From: a virus
Length of the DNA stretch: 64,000 nucleotides
IMG/VR virus record: IMGVR_UViG_3300037119_003505
Span: 1-64,000 of that record
Reading direction: 5' to 3' (one strand)
Shown piece by piece: positions 51,941 to 59,687 of this stretch. Both the position numbers and the translations under genes were made by a program. Numbering within the stretch: position 1 is the stretch's first letter; every line of letters starts with the position of its first letter. The notes under the pieces are model-generated. The model saw nothing but the letters and a program-made list of their open reading frames with translations. It did not search any database and was not told the origin of the DNA.

Positions 51941-52314
51941 ACCCCGACCTACAAGCCAAGCTGGCAGCCATCCGCACCGAACTGAACCGCACCATCGAAC
52001 TCGACGGCAAGAGGACGACTGGCGAGTGGCAAGTCACGGACGGAACGGTTTGGGACGAGAACGGATGCGCGGTCGTATCGGACTACAGCGCAGACACGTC
52101 CGCCTTCATCGCGCACGCCTCCCAGTTCAGCGCCGTCACCGCCAAGGCGCTGCTGCGGGCGCTGGACGGGCTGGAGCGGGAAGCTACGCTTGGGATTCAC
52201 CTCACCATGTCGTGCGCGTATGGGCGGCTGCTGCACGAGGACTGTCACAAGTGCGTTGCTGTCGCGGCCCTGCAAGCGATCTGCGAGCTGTGGCCGAAGC
52301 TGGAGGCGGCGTAA
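51937..52314 (+). CDS. Ead/Ea22-like small protein
   Basis: This 125-residue protein begins MNPDLQAKLAAIRTELNRTI and contains GEWQVTDGTVWDENG and FIAHASQFSAVTAKALLRAL, an arrangement similar to Ead/Ea22-type phage proteins of unknown role. A Cys/His patch (LLHEDCHKCVAV) lies near 100. It is the last gene before a strong terminator. Confidence 0.55.
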   Translation: MNPDLQAKLAAIRTELNRTIELDGKRTTGEWQVTDGTVWDENGCAVVSDYSADTSAFIAHASQFSAVTAKALLRALDGLEREATLGIHLTMSCAYGRLLHEDCHKCVAVAALQAICELWPKLEAA

Positions 52315-52447
52315 AAAAGTGCTTGCAACGAGGATTCGATTGCGCTTCTGTGCGGCGTTCGCAGGTGAATTGCGAGCGACGAAACTTTTTGAATTTGTCA
52401 ACAGCCGCAAGGCCGAGACAGAAGGTTGCGGAACCAAATAATCCGAG

Positions 52448-52484
52448 CGCCGCTGTGATTCACCCACAGCGGCGTTTTCTTTTT
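52448..52484 (+). terminator. strong intrinsic terminator
   Basis: CGCCGCTGTG at 52448-52457 pairs perfectly with CACAGCGGCG at 52465-52474, with a 7-base loop, followed directly by TTTTCTTTTT. This is a textbook rho-independent terminator ending the plus-strand operon. Confidence 0.9.
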
Positions 52485-52730
52485 CCGACTAGCGGGAAGG
52501 ATGTTCTTTGAAATTCAGGAGTTGTGAAATCTGCGCGCGTCCGATTGGCGGTTACACCCGGTCGCGATTGATGGCGGAAAACGCAAACTAGAAACGGGCG
52601 CAGGTCGCGTATATGTGCGCGGCAACCTCTCCAAGCCGGAGGTTCACCGTTTATGAGGATACCATCGGCCAACCCAAAACCATCCTTCTCCTGAATTTCA
52701 ACGAGCATCCTTCAGCGCCTCAGAAAGACG
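52485..52730. other. gene-poor gap after terminator
   Basis: Nothing is certain here. A 27-codon frame from a TTG at 52508 would encode a CEICARPIGGYTRSRLMAEN peptide that looks like the start of a zinc-finger protein, then stops at 52591. An ACCTC/GAGGT hairpin lies near 52625. This gap could hold the promoter for the structured element that follows. Confidence 0.3.
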
Positions 52731-52916
52731 CCGATACTGGCGCGGACGTATCGGCTTCGCTACTGCTGCGAGTGCTGGTGATCGGAGCACGCAGGGACAG
52801 ACCTACCTACCGGCTCGCACGTGGCAGAACGTCTGCCGTTTCCAACGAGACGGCAGGAGTTTTCTCACTTGCTCTCTCTTGGGGGGCGGGGGGCCAGCTC
52901 TTTTAATTATCACTTA
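52731..52916 (+). repeat. duplicated structured element, copy 2
   Basis: This is the partner of the copy at 32411-32599 (opposite strand). It has an 8-bp outer hairpin GCCGATAC/GTATCGGC, the TGCTGGTGATCGGA block, a possible TGCGAG/CTCGCA helix, the CTGCCGTTTC/GAGACGGCAG stem with a 4-base loop, GGAGTTTTC, a G6-C-G6 run and TTTTAATTATCACTTA. It lies 246 bases past a strong terminator, so it is not simply that operon's terminator. An open frame runs through this copy but not through the other, where indels break it. Confidence 0.6.
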
Positions 52917-53052
52917 TCCGGCGGGGCTTCGGGCGGGACAGGGCGGTGGCGAGAGTGAGCCTTGCGAACGGGTCGCCGAGGCGGGTCACTGGTAGCCTGT
53001 CGCCGTACAGCCGAGGCAGCCGATCCGTAGCCGTAGCCGTCACCGCCCCGCC

Positions 53053-53310
53053 TCAGTGCGGCTTGTGCAGGCGCGACATGATGAAGCGCCAAACGGCTCT
53101 GGAGTGCCGGCACGTAAGCCTGCTCGGCACCGTACCGCTCTTGAGTGGGTAGCCGATCCGGATGCGCCAGTCGGGACAGTCGCAACGCCCCAATGGGAAC
53201 TTCTCGTCGCGCAAATCCACCGTCCAGTCGAGATGCTGCGGATCGGTGGCAGAGATCACGTGAAACAGCCCTGCTTCCGCGTCCGGTAACACGTCCAAAG
53301 GCCGGTTCAT
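53053..53310 (-). CDS. SWIM-type zinc-finger protein
   Basis: This 85-residue protein ends with CDCPDWRIRIGYPLKSG then SRLTCRHSRAVWRF, giving the CxC...CxH ligands of a SWIM zinc finger (about 43-70), a DNA or protein-binding fold. The N-terminal part is short and mixed. It overlaps the next upstream gene by four bases. Confidence 0.65.
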   Translation of the reverse strand: MNRPLDVLPDAEAGLFHVISATDPQHLDWTVDLRDEKFPLGRCDCPDWRIRIGYPLKSGTVPSRLTCRHSRAVWRFIMSRLHKPH

Positions 53311-53474
53311 GCCCCAGGCTCCCGTTCCTCCGGCAGCCGCAACCGCTCCAGCCCTTCAAGTCGTGACTGTTCCGACGCCGCAAGTTGCCGCTTCAGTTTC
53401 CCTCGCTCGCGTCTCAGTGCCTTGATAATGAGGCGCAGGCTGGCGATTTTCTTGTCCTGTTGGGTCTTGCTCAT
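53307..53474 (-). CDS. small basic coiled-coil protein
   Basis: This 55-residue protein starts at the ATG at 53474 (ATGA overlap). It is Lys/Arg/Leu-rich throughout (KKIASLRLIIKALRRERGKL), a likely coiled coil that could bind nucleic acid. The longer frame upstream is a shadow. Confidence 0.55.
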   Translation of the reverse strand: MSKTQQDKKIASLRLIIKALRRERGKLKRQLAASEQSRLEGLERLRLPEEREPGA

Positions 53475-53659
53475 GGATCGAGGTGACGGAAGCGGCGACA
53501 GTTCCGGCACATGCGGCCTTTGCCTTTTTGTGAGGCTGTCGCTTCGTGGAAGTGCAGCCCGCAAGCCGTGAGTAGCTGCGTGTTGACGTGATCGGTGACT
53601 TGGTGGTGCCGTTCGCCGGCCCGAAAACAATAGAACCCATTGATCATGATTTCCTTCAT
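53471..53659 (-). CDS. small zinc-binding protein
   Basis: This 62-residue protein starts at the ATG at 53659. Cys and His residues recur (FYCFRAGERHHQVTDH, then LHFHEA, then MCRNCRRFRH), enough for a zinc site. The function is unknown. Confidence 0.55.
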   Translation of the reverse strand: MKEIMINGFYCFRAGERHHQVTDHVNTQLLTACGLHFHEATASQKGKGRMCRNCRRFRHLDP

Positions 53660-54096
53660 AGCTTCAGTTCGGCGGTTTCCATGCGCTGCTCGGTGGGGCG
53701 GAACAGCGCTAGATTGCCCCAGTAGTCTTCCATTACCTCGATTCCTCCGCGCCGCTCGCCCCACACTTTGCGACCCGGTAACGGGAAGCGTTTCACGAAC
53801 TCCGACAGCCCATAGCGTCCGCACGACCAATCGCCTTGTAGATCGATTCCGAAAGCGGCGGCGAAGAAGGCCACGATCTTGTTGCCAGCGCGGTCCCGTT
53901 CCCACACCGGCCCTCGTAGCCATCCCCAGCCGCCATCCTTGTTGCGCTTTTGGTAGCCGGGATCGTCGCGGAGGTAGAGATGCCAGCCCATGTAGATGTC
54001 GTGGCCGCAGTATTCAGCGACCAGCCAGCGCCGAACCAGCGGAGGCGTCAGCTTTGTGTCGTACGTTGACTCGTCCGGATTCACGGCTTCTCCCAT
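53656..54096 (-). CDS. hypothetical protein
   Basis: This 146-residue protein begins at the ATG at 54096. It contains several Trp/Tyr-rich segments (YMGWHLYLRDDPGYQKRN, GGWGWLRGPVWE) and ends in MEDYWGNLALFRP. No fold is recognised. Its 3-prime end overlaps the next gene by four bases. Confidence 0.6.
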   Translation of the reverse strand: MGEAVNPDESTYDTKLTPPLVRRWLVAEYCGHDIYMGWHLYLRDDPGYQKRNKDGGWGWLRGPVWERDRAGNKIVAFFAAAFGIDLQGDWSCGRYGLSEFVKRFPLPGRKVWGERRGGIEVMEDYWGNLALFRPTEQRMETAELKL

Positions 54097-54431
54097 CCAT
54101 TTCGTTCCGCCAGCCGTGCGCAGGCATCGCGCGGATCGTCGCCTTCGGCACAGTGGCCCCGATCGTACAGGGCCGCGACGCTGAACTCGTGCATGAGGTC
54201 CACGAAACGGGCGCTCCCTCCTGCCTTCAGCGGCACGAGGTATTTGTAGCACATGAAACGGTAGCGCCTGCCTGCTCCGTTCAGTTCGATGACCACGACC
54301 ATGTGCAGGTTCTTCCACGCGCTCAGGCTGCCGTCGCGGGCGTCCTTGGGTGGCTTCGGTGGCTTCGGGCTGCTGCGACGCTGTGGCGGGCGTGCTGCGG
54401 CGTTGCGCGGGGCTGTAGCGGTGCTGGTCAT
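54081..54431 (-). CDS. hypothetical protein
   Basis: This 116-residue protein has a Pro/Arg-rich N-terminal tail (AAARPPQRRSSPKPPKPPK) and a folded C-terminal part (MVVVIELNGAGRRYRFMC). The start at 54431 overlaps the preceding gene by four bases; an earlier start would run into that gene. Confidence 0.55.
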   Translation of the reverse strand: MTSTATAPRNAAARPPQRRSSPKPPKPPKDARDGSLSAWKNLHMVVVIELNGAGRRYRFMCYKYLVPLKAGGSARFVDLMHEFSVAALYDRGHCAEGDDPRDACARLAERNGWEKP

Positions 54432-54625
54432 GGGATGTGTTCGGCGTAACAGCTTGGGCAGCCGTCGTGGTGGAAGTGCAGCGTGTCGCCTTTCGGGCAG
54501 ATGATGGTGCCGCACACGCTACACTCGCCACCTTCCTCGGTGCATTGGTTCAGCAGCGCGTCGAGTTCCGAACCGATGCGATCCAGTTCGGCTTTCTTCT
54601 GTCGGATTTGGTCGTGAAGGTTCAT
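54428..54625 (-). CDS. small zinc-ribbon protein
   Basis: This 65-residue protein starts at the ATG at 54625. A CSVCGTIICPKGD pair near residue 35 and a CPSCYAEHIP end give a four-ligand zinc ribbon. A helical N-terminal segment precedes it. Confidence 0.6.
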   Translation of the reverse strand: MNLHDQIRQKKAELDRIGSELDALLNQCTEEGGECSVCGTIICPKGDTLHFHHDGCPSCYAEHIP

Positions 54626-54801
54626 AGCTGCGCGGCCTTCATTGCTGCACAGAGGATGTAAAGCTCGCCTACAAGCAGTTTTCGCAAGTCGTCTGGAAGT
54701 TGCATCTCGGGATGCTCTGGAAACCGGAACCGCGCCTCTGACTTGCACTCGCCTTCGGTGTCGAAAACCATGTCGAACGTGACTTGAACCTTGGCTTTCA
54801 T
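54622..54801 (-). CDS. small protein
   Basis: This 59-codon frame starts at the ATG at 54801, overlapping the stop of the gene before, and ends in an ATGA overlap. It encodes a strand followed by helices (MKAKVQVTFDMVFDTEGE, then LPDDLRKLLVGELYILCA). The paired overlaps and sensible composition make it a probable gene. No family is recognised. Confidence 0.6.
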   Translation of the reverse strand: MKAKVQVTFDMVFDTEGECKSEARFRFPEHPEMQLPDDLRKLLVGELYILCAAMKAAQL

Positions 54802-55013
54802 TCTTCGGAGTCCTCCTCAACCGCTCCTGCGTGTTCGTGGCAAATTGAGCAGATGTCGTTATCCGGCCAACCTGGACAACTAAAACGGGCGTGACAACAT
54901 GAACTGACCGGCATCTCGAAGCTGGTTCGCGGCAACGGCGCTGCCCGTCTCGCGCCTGCCAGCCAGTCGTGGCGCGGTGTTTCGTCGGGGTTGTGTCGGG
55001 CGTAGCGGCTCAT
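54798..55013 (-). CDS. small Cys/His-rich protein
   Basis: This 71-residue protein has an SSCCHARFSCPGWPDNDICS segment then ICHEHAGAVEE (about 37-64), a probable zinc or mixed Cys/His site, and an acidic tail. Its stop overlaps the next ATG. Confidence 0.6.
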   Translation of the reverse strand: MSRYARHNPDETPRHDWLAGARRAAPLPRTSFEMPVSSCCHARFSCPGWPDNDICSICHEHAGAVEEDSEE

Positions 55014-55027
55014 GGGTTGGGTTCGGG

Positions 55028-55339
55028 TTATTTCAAGTATCCGTTCTCGCGGGCAGCGCGTGGGTTGGCATGGATCGACGCATGATGCCGGTTACAGCAG
55101 GCCATCCAGGTCTCTTCGCGCAGCAGGTTCGGCCCGCGCCCTTGCATGTGATGAACCTCGGTTGCGCCGTTGCAGCACTGTCCCGTCAGGACGCGATACT
55201 GACACCGTGGATTCCGCTGGAGGAACTGCACGCGCTGCAATGAGTATTGCCGCAGCTTCGGTGCCAGCTTCTTGGAGACGGCGCGCAGGCGTCCGGTGCG
55301 CTTGAGCAGTGTCTTACGGTGTAGAGGCGAGCGTTTCAT
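55028..55339 (-). CDS. HNH-type nuclease-like protein
   Basis: This 103-residue protein starts at the ATG at 55339. After a basic N-terminus (RKTLLKRTGRLRAVSKKL) it has NPRCQYR, CCNGATEVHHMQGRGPN near 65, and CCNRHHASIHANPR near 84, so the His-His and Cys pairs of a short HNH enzyme are in place. The small size suggests an early phage nuclease. It is the least canonical of the five HNH-type genes. Confidence 0.65.
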   Translation of the reverse strand: MKRSPLHRKTLLKRTGRLRAVSKKLAPKLRQYSLQRVQFLQRNPRCQYRVLTGQCCNGATEVHHMQGRGPNLLREETWMACCNRHHASIHANPRAARENGYLK

Positions 55340-55539
55340 GGTTCGAGTGAGGTCAAAAGGTCTTCGAGTGAAATGAACTCGTGTAAGTCCTCGTGTCCGG
55401 GCCATTGCTGCGCTCGGCCACAGAAGCGTCCATCGGCGCAGAGGTGAAAACACGGCACGCCTTGGTGCATCACGATCTGCATCCAGTCCATGTCTTTCGC
55501 GGCCAAGAGTAGTGATTTGAAGCGTCGTTTGTTGATCAT
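55336..55539 (-). CDS. small protein
   Basis: This 67-residue protein has a basic start (MINKRRFKSLLLAAKDMDWM) then a Cys/His-containing middle (PCFHLCADGRFCGRAQQW) and an acidic end. The start is at 55539; the longer frame is a shadow. It overlaps the HNH-like gene by four bases. Confidence 0.55.
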   Translation of the reverse strand: MINKRRFKSLLLAAKDMDWMQIVMHQGVPCFHLCADGRFCGRAQQWPGHEDLHEFISLEDLLTSLEP

Positions 55540-55543
55540 GGTT

Positions 55544-55735
55544 TCAGGTTTGTTGGCTTGAACGCTTGAACGCTTGAACAGACCAGTAGATCGGCCAGAA
55601 CGCCGCACAGACGGTCGAGACCAGCGGCTTTTCCGCCGATGCCACTTCACTCGGATACTCGATATGATGCCAAGAATGTCCGAAGGTCACGAACGCTGCG
55701 ACGATATACAGGTAGGCGAGAATGCGGGCGATCAT
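55544..55735 (-). CDS. small membrane protein
   Basis: This 63-residue protein has a first hydrophobic segment (ARILAYLYIVAAFVTFG) and a second near the C-terminus (VSTVCAAFWPIYWSVQAF), separated by a polar loop. It probably sits in the inner membrane. A role in lysis, exclusion or transport cannot be decided. Confidence 0.6.
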   Translation of the reverse strand: MIARILAYLYIVAAFVTFGHSWHHIEYPSEVASAEKPLVSTVCAAFWPIYWSVQAFKRSSQQT

Positions 55736-55938
55736 GACTCAAGTGCTTTGATTAGGATTTGGCAGCCGTCGTCGTACGGTCGCGCCGATTCAAGGAGCTT
55801 GGCAGACGCCTTCTTGATAGCGACTTGCAGGCGAAGAATTTCCGCAATGGCTTCTTCGCAGCATTTCGCCACGTAGAAGTGACTGTTTTCGGTCGTCGCC
55901 TGCTTGTGCAGGTCTTTCAGTTTTTCGATGATGGTCAT
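55732..55938 (-). CDS. small helical protein
   Basis: This 68-residue protein is helical (IEKLKDLHKQATTENSH, then CCEEAIAEILRLQVAIKKAS) with a conserved-looking Asp-rich C-terminus. It overlaps genes on both sides by four bases. The function is unknown. Confidence 0.6.
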   Translation of the reverse strand: MTIIEKLKDLHKQATTENSHFYVAKCCEEAIAEILRLQVAIKKASAKLLESARPYDDGCQILIKALES

Positions 55939-56177
55939 AGTGCGGAAAGCGTGATGAATCCAGCCGGGTCTTTGACGTAGGTGGTTCGGACGTCCTCTGT
56001 AATGGCAAGCAGCGTCACCTCGTCAATGACGACCGGCTCGCCGATCTGCCGCAACAGCAGCCAGATGACCTTGCGGGCCTGCTGTAGCTCGCGCTCGGCT
56101 GCCTTGGCGCGGGCGTAGTCGGCTTCGAGGCTCCGAAGGGTATCGGCGGTAGTTGGATGTTTTGGAATCGGGTTCAT
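55935..56177 (-). CDS. small helical protein
   Basis: This 80-residue protein starts at the ATG at 56177. It opens with a Pro-rich PIPKHPTTADTLRSLEADYA segment and continues as a helix (ERELQQARKVIWLLLRQI). An ATG at 56198 is an alternative start. No family is known. Confidence 0.55.
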   Translation of the reverse strand: MNPIPKHPTTADTLRSLEADYARAKAAERELQQARKVIWLLLRQIGEPVVIDEVTLLAITEDVRTTYVKDPAGFITLSAL

Positions 56178-56181
56178 CGCA

Positions 56182-56331
56182 TCAGCGCCTCCCGGCATTC
56201 GCCACGAACGGCATCTGGGCGACCGCAGCGAGCAGCCGCGCGAATCCGGCGCGGGCTTCGGCGACGGGCAGCTTGCGTGCGGGGTGTAACGTGCGGGGTG
56301 GTGGGATGGGTGGGAGTGGTGGCTTAGTCAT
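56182..56331 (-). CDS. short Pro-rich protein
   Basis: This 49-codon frame starts at the ATG at 56331, overlapping the helicase stop by eight bases. Its N-terminus is unusually Pro-rich (MTKPPLPPIPPPRTLHP) and the rest is an Ala-rich helix. It may be a real gene or a translated tail. Confidence 0.4.
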   Translation of the reverse strand: MTKPPLPPIPPPRTLHPARKLPVAEARAGFARLLAAVAQMPFVANAGRR

Positions 56332-58240
56332 GTCTCTTTCTCTGTTTGGGTTTGTAAGAACTGTCGCCTTCAACGCGCTTGGCTTCTTTCTCGCCGGCTA
56401 GAATGCCTTTGTCGGCAAAGACGCATGTCAGCGGGTTGAAAAAGAATAGGTATGCTTTTTTGGCGATGTTGCGCCCTTTCACGACGCGCGCGATCATGTG
56501 GCTTTCCTCGCCTTCCTCCAGCGCAATCACCGTATGGGCGTCGTGGCCGATGGCGCGGGATTCTCGGAGCTTTCCCTCTTCGTTTAACTGGCTCACAGCG
56601 ATCACCGGCACGTTGCATTCCTTCGCCAACGCCTTGAGCGCACGGCTGATTCCCGCAACCTGTTGCTCACGGGTTTCTCGATCTCCTGTCGTGTCCACAA
56701 GTTGCGCGTAGTCCACCACTATCAGCCGGATGTCCTGCTGCGCACAGAGAGCCACAGATTCCGAGCGGATGTCGGCGCAGGTGTGATACGGATCGTCGAA
56801 CACCCACAGCGGCAGCTTGGCAATCTCTGGCGACCTGTCGCGAATGAGGTTCTGATCTAGTTCGCTGAACTTTCCGGTGTTGAAGACGTTTCGGTTGATG
56901 CCCGCGTTCATGGAAAACAACAGGTCGGTGATCTCCTCTTCCGTCATTTCCAGCGTAAAGAGCGCCACCCCTTCACCGCGCCTCACCACGGCGTTTACGA
57001 TGTTGAGCGTGAAGGAACTTTTCCCCACGTTGGTTTGCGCCGACACGACGATGAAGTTGCCTTTCTTCAATCCACCCGTCTCGGCGTCGAATGTCTTGAA
57101 TCCCGTCATCAGATTCGGGGCGTCCTGATTCTTGAACAGAAACTCGTACCGCTGGATCGCGTCCACGACCAAGCGACGCATCGGCAGCGCGGAGATCAGC
57201 GGCACTTCCAGACGCTTCAGCAGCAACGCCACTCCCGCAATGTCCAAAGCGACGCAATCAGGATTCAGATACAACATCCGCTGAAGCCCGTCCCCGCCTG
57301 TCTTGATGCTGCGAACCGCGCCAGGAAGCCGCGTCAGCCGCGACGGATTCTTGTTCCCTCGGTCGAATCCGAACGGAAATAGCGCGTCCAGCAACGCGCC
57401 AGAGAGGTCAGAAAATTCCTTGGCGCTATCCGCCTTCAGCCTCACGAGCGCGTGGGCGCTTTTGTCGCCACTGGCCGTCACGCACGCAACAGGGATGCCG
57501 AGCTTCGTGAACATCGAAAGCTGAACCTCTATCGGGAGATCGTCACTCTCGACCAGCACGTGCCGGAACTTCGCCACATCAGCGTCGGTTGTCGCGCCAT
57601 CCTTTCCAGTTCCAAGCGCGGCCACGGGATTGAGTCGGACCCACGCCCCAGCCGAGGACTGTGGCACGCCTTGGCTGGTGAACCATTCCACCCAATCCGA
57701 ACATGGGAGCGTCTTGCCAGCGCCTTGCGGCGCGGCCTTGCCGTCCTCCTTGAGAAAATACTTCGTGATGATGTTCAGCCGATCATCCGGTTCAAAAATC
57801 CGCGTGAACATGGAAGCTCCTGCGGCGTGCTTCTCTGGAATCGGAACGGGGCTGCCAGCGATGAAGTCCTCCAAGCTTGTGCGGTAGCCGTCCAGCCACC
57901 ATTCCGCCTGTCCTGTGCGTTGCTCTGGCGTGGCTGTCCTTGCGGCCTGCGGAGCAATAGGGGCTGTCTTGGCGCGTTTCGCGGCTCTCGGCGCGCTGGC
58001 TGTGCCGTAGCCGCTCGGCGCTGGGTTCTTTCGAACCGCTCCTTCAACCAAGTCGCGGATCTCCTTGTCTGGAATGTCTGGCGAATTGAATCGCTCTCGC
58101 AACAGGCTGAACACCATCTCGGTCGGCCACTGGTTTCCGATCAGCGAAAAGGAAATTTCCTTCATCACAGTATGCCGAGTACCGTTGACGGGATGCGCGT
58201 CAAGCAACTGCTGCGTCTTGTCTGGAATGTAATAGTTCAC
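56324..58240 (-). CDS. primase-helicase (AEP-like plus DnaB-type)
   Basis: This 638-residue protein has two recognisable parts. The N-terminal half (about 200-340) resembles an archaeo-eukaryotic primase/prim-pol: VESDDLPIEVQLSMFTKL, then ASGDKSAHALVRL and NKNPSRLTRLPGAVR. The C-terminal half is a RecA-type DnaB helicase with the Walker A AQTNVGKSSF at 401-410 and a Walker B-like IRLIVVDYAQLVD near 500. It would unwind and prime phage DNA. The gene overlaps the replisome-organiser gene by four bases. Confidence 0.85.
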   Translation of the reverse strand: MNYYIPDKTQQLLDAHPVNGTRHTVMKEISFSLIGNQWPTEMVFSLLRERFNSPDIPDKEIRDLVEGAVRKNPAPSGYGTASAPRAAKRAKTAPIAPQAARTATPEQRTGQAEWWLDGYRTSLEDFIAGSPVPIPEKHAAGASMFTRIFEPDDRLNIITKYFLKEDGKAAPQGAGKTLPCSDWVEWFTSQGVPQSSAGAWVRLNPVAALGTGKDGATTDADVAKFRHVLVESDDLPIEVQLSMFTKLGIPVACVTASGDKSAHALVRLKADSAKEFSDLSGALLDALFPFGFDRGNKNPSRLTRLPGAVRSIKTGGDGLQRMLYLNPDCVALDIAGVALLLKRLEVPLISALPMRRLVVDAIQRYEFLFKNQDAPNLMTGFKTFDAETGGLKKGNFIVVSAQTNVGKSSFTLNIVNAVVRRGEGVALFTLEMTEEEITDLLFSMNAGINRNVFNTGKFSELDQNLIRDRSPEIAKLPLWVFDDPYHTCADIRSESVALCAQQDIRLIVVDYAQLVDTTGDRETREQQVAGISRALKALAKECNVPVIAVSQLNEEGKLRESRAIGHDAHTVIALEEGEESHMIARVVKGRNIAKKAYLFFFNPLTCVFADKGILAGEKEAKRVEGDSSYKPKQRKRHD

Positions 58241-59088
58241 AGGACAGTAGTTTTCACTTCGACCGGCTGGTTCCGGTTGTCGAAGTAGGTGGCAAACTTG
58301 GTGGGATTGAAAAGCGTTTCAGGGCGGAGGTATTGCGCCATCTCGGTGCCCTTCCAAAGTTTTACTTGCCGCACGATCATCTTTTCGCATTCAGCCGGAT
58401 CAACGCCGTCCTCACCGAGCCTTGCCGCGATGAACTTGAGATGCGTTTCGCCCGGTCGGAAAGAAGTTCCGGCTTTTGCGTTCAGGAAGTTCAGAAGCAG
58501 CCCGGCGTTCTCGCGGTCGATCTTCCGATTCTCACGCGCCAGCTTCTTCTCTTCTTCGGAATCATCGCCCACGACTTCATTATGTGGGGCTTGCCCCACG
58601 GTAGGTTCTTTCTTGGTAGGATCTGCCTCTTCCTCTCCCTCTGAATGTGTTACATCGTTTAACGCTTCTTTACGCGAGTTACCATTTTTAACATCGGTTA
58701 CATCATTGTCCTTTAAGGCTTTACGTCGTTGCGCCATGTATTCCCGCATGTAAGCCTTCTTCTCTTCTGCTGTTTTTATCGACCTGTAGGTGCAGTAATT
58801 TACAACTCGATACCCGCGCCCTGACTCACTGGGAACGAGCCTGCGGCCTTCGTGAACCTGCGAATTTGAGTCCGCGTCCGGCTCCATCAACCGCGCCACG
58901 CATCGCTTGAAAGTGTCCAGCGGCAAGTTCACTGTGCGGGCCAGCGCCACGTCCGTTCCGATCACGTCGCCGCCCGAATCCGCAATCGCCAGCAGCATCA
59001 TGAAGCAGTATCGCGTCTCCACGTCCTCCTCCATCAAGGAGCTTTGGGCGATGCGCGAGAACAGCTTTGCGTACATGGAGGGCAGCAT
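58237..59088 (-). CDS. phage replisome organiser-like protein
   Basis: This 283-residue protein has an N-terminal winged-helix-like region (EEDVETRYCFMMLLAIADSG, then LDTFKRCVARLMEPDADS), an acidic/Ser-rich linker (about 150-190), and a C-terminal domain (LNFLNAKAGTSFRPGETHLK, RQVKLWKGTEMAQYLRPETL) matching the conserved phage replisome-organiser C-terminus. Such proteins bind the phage origin and load helicase. Its position beside the primase-helicase supports this. It is complete. Confidence 0.85.
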   Translation of the reverse strand: MLPSMYAKLFSRIAQSSLMEEDVETRYCFMMLLAIADSGGDVIGTDVALARTVNLPLDTFKRCVARLMEPDADSNSQVHEGRRLVPSESGRGYRVVNYCTYRSIKTAEEKKAYMREYMAQRRKALKDNDVTDVKNGNSRKEALNDVTHSEGEEEADPTKKEPTVGQAPHNEVVGDDSEEEKKLARENRKIDRENAGLLLNFLNAKAGTSFRPGETHLKFIAARLGEDGVDPAECEKMIVRQVKLWKGTEMAQYLRPETLFNPTKFATYFDNRNQPVEVKTTVL

Positions 59089-59182
59089 GAGTCCTGTTAA
59101 GTTTGGTGTAAAGAACTTTTTTACGGAAAGTTTAACACGCCAGTTTCATGCACGGTGCTGGCAACGGTGCGGCTTCATGGCT

Positions 59183-59395
59183 TCAGTGTCCGGCAGCGCA
59201 GTCCGGGCAGCCCTTGTGACTGTGCGCCCATCCGTGCTTGGCGCAGGCGCGCGGTGCGTCACCGTCGCGGCACTGCGGACACGGCTTGCCGGCGCAGTCC
59301 CATCCGTGGTAGTGACAGGTGAAGAAGCGAACGCGATGGTGTCGCATTGGAGGATCGTTGTCCGGTTCAAGTGGTTGCCAGTCGTAGAGGTTCAT
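59183..59395 (-). CDS. small zinc-cluster protein
   Basis: This 70-residue protein starts at the ATG at 59395. It shows FFTCHYHGWDCAGKPCPQCR then ACAKHGWAHSHKGCPDC, a dense Cys/His array likely to bind one or two zinc ions. It overlaps the next upstream gene by four bases. No family is known. Confidence 0.6.
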   Translation of the reverse strand: MNLYDWQPLEPDNDPPMRHHRVRFFTCHYHGWDCAGKPCPQCRDGDAPRACAKHGWAHSHKGCPDCAAGH

Positions 59396-59604
59396 GGCTG
59401 CGGATTCATGATGCGCCAGACGCGCCGTATTTCGGCTTGCGTCAGTAAGTGGTCGAGTTGCGTCAGTTCGGCGTGCAGGGCGTCGCGCTGCCGTTCCAGT
59501 TTCTGCGCGAAGGCGAAGACGGCACGCTGATTCGGCGTGAAGTCCTCGACCGGCCCGAAACATCCGAAGGCCGCATCCGTCTCTGGCGTCGGTCGCTTGT
59601 TCAT
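59392..59604 (-). CDS. PTPETDAA-module protein
   Basis: This 70-residue protein begins NKRPTPETDAAFGCFGPVED and has KLERQRDALHAELTQLDHLL from about 34, the same order of motifs as in residues 90-150 of the protein at 37876-38913. It may be a stand-alone version of that module. The function is unknown. Confidence 0.65.
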   Translation of the reverse strand: MNKRPTPETDAAFGCFGPVEDFTPNQRAVFAFAQKLERQRDALHAELTQLDHLLTQAEIRRVWRIMNPQP

Positions 59605-59612
59605 GGCTTCGG

Positions 59613-59687
59613 TTACTTGCGGCTGAACCCGTAGCCGAGCGCCGCCGCCACGGTGACGGTCACGAGGAGGGCGAGGATGCGGATCAT
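59613..59687 (-). CDS. 24-codon membrane peptide
   Basis: The ATG at 59687 overlaps the stop of the gene before; the TAA is at 59613. It encodes MIRILALLVTVTVAAALGYG plus four residues, a single hydrophobic helix with a basic end. Single-pass phage micro-proteins of this kind exist. Support is limited to the overlap and composition. Confidence 0.4.
   Translation of the reverse strand: MIRILALLVTVTVAAALGYGFSRK

Noticed and set aside
52613-52906. 97-residue plus-strand frame covering copy 2 of the element
   Set aside because: Copy 1 does not preserve this frame; nucleotide-level conservation explains the region better.
32411-52916. Diversity-generating retroelement (template/variable repeat pair)
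   Set aside because: The two copies differ at all bases, not specifically at adenines, they are inverted, and no reverse transcriptase is present.
52910-53052. Gene in the minus frame after the SWIM protein
   Set aside because: The open frame has no start codon of its own and reads as a shadow of the SWIM gene continued out of frame.
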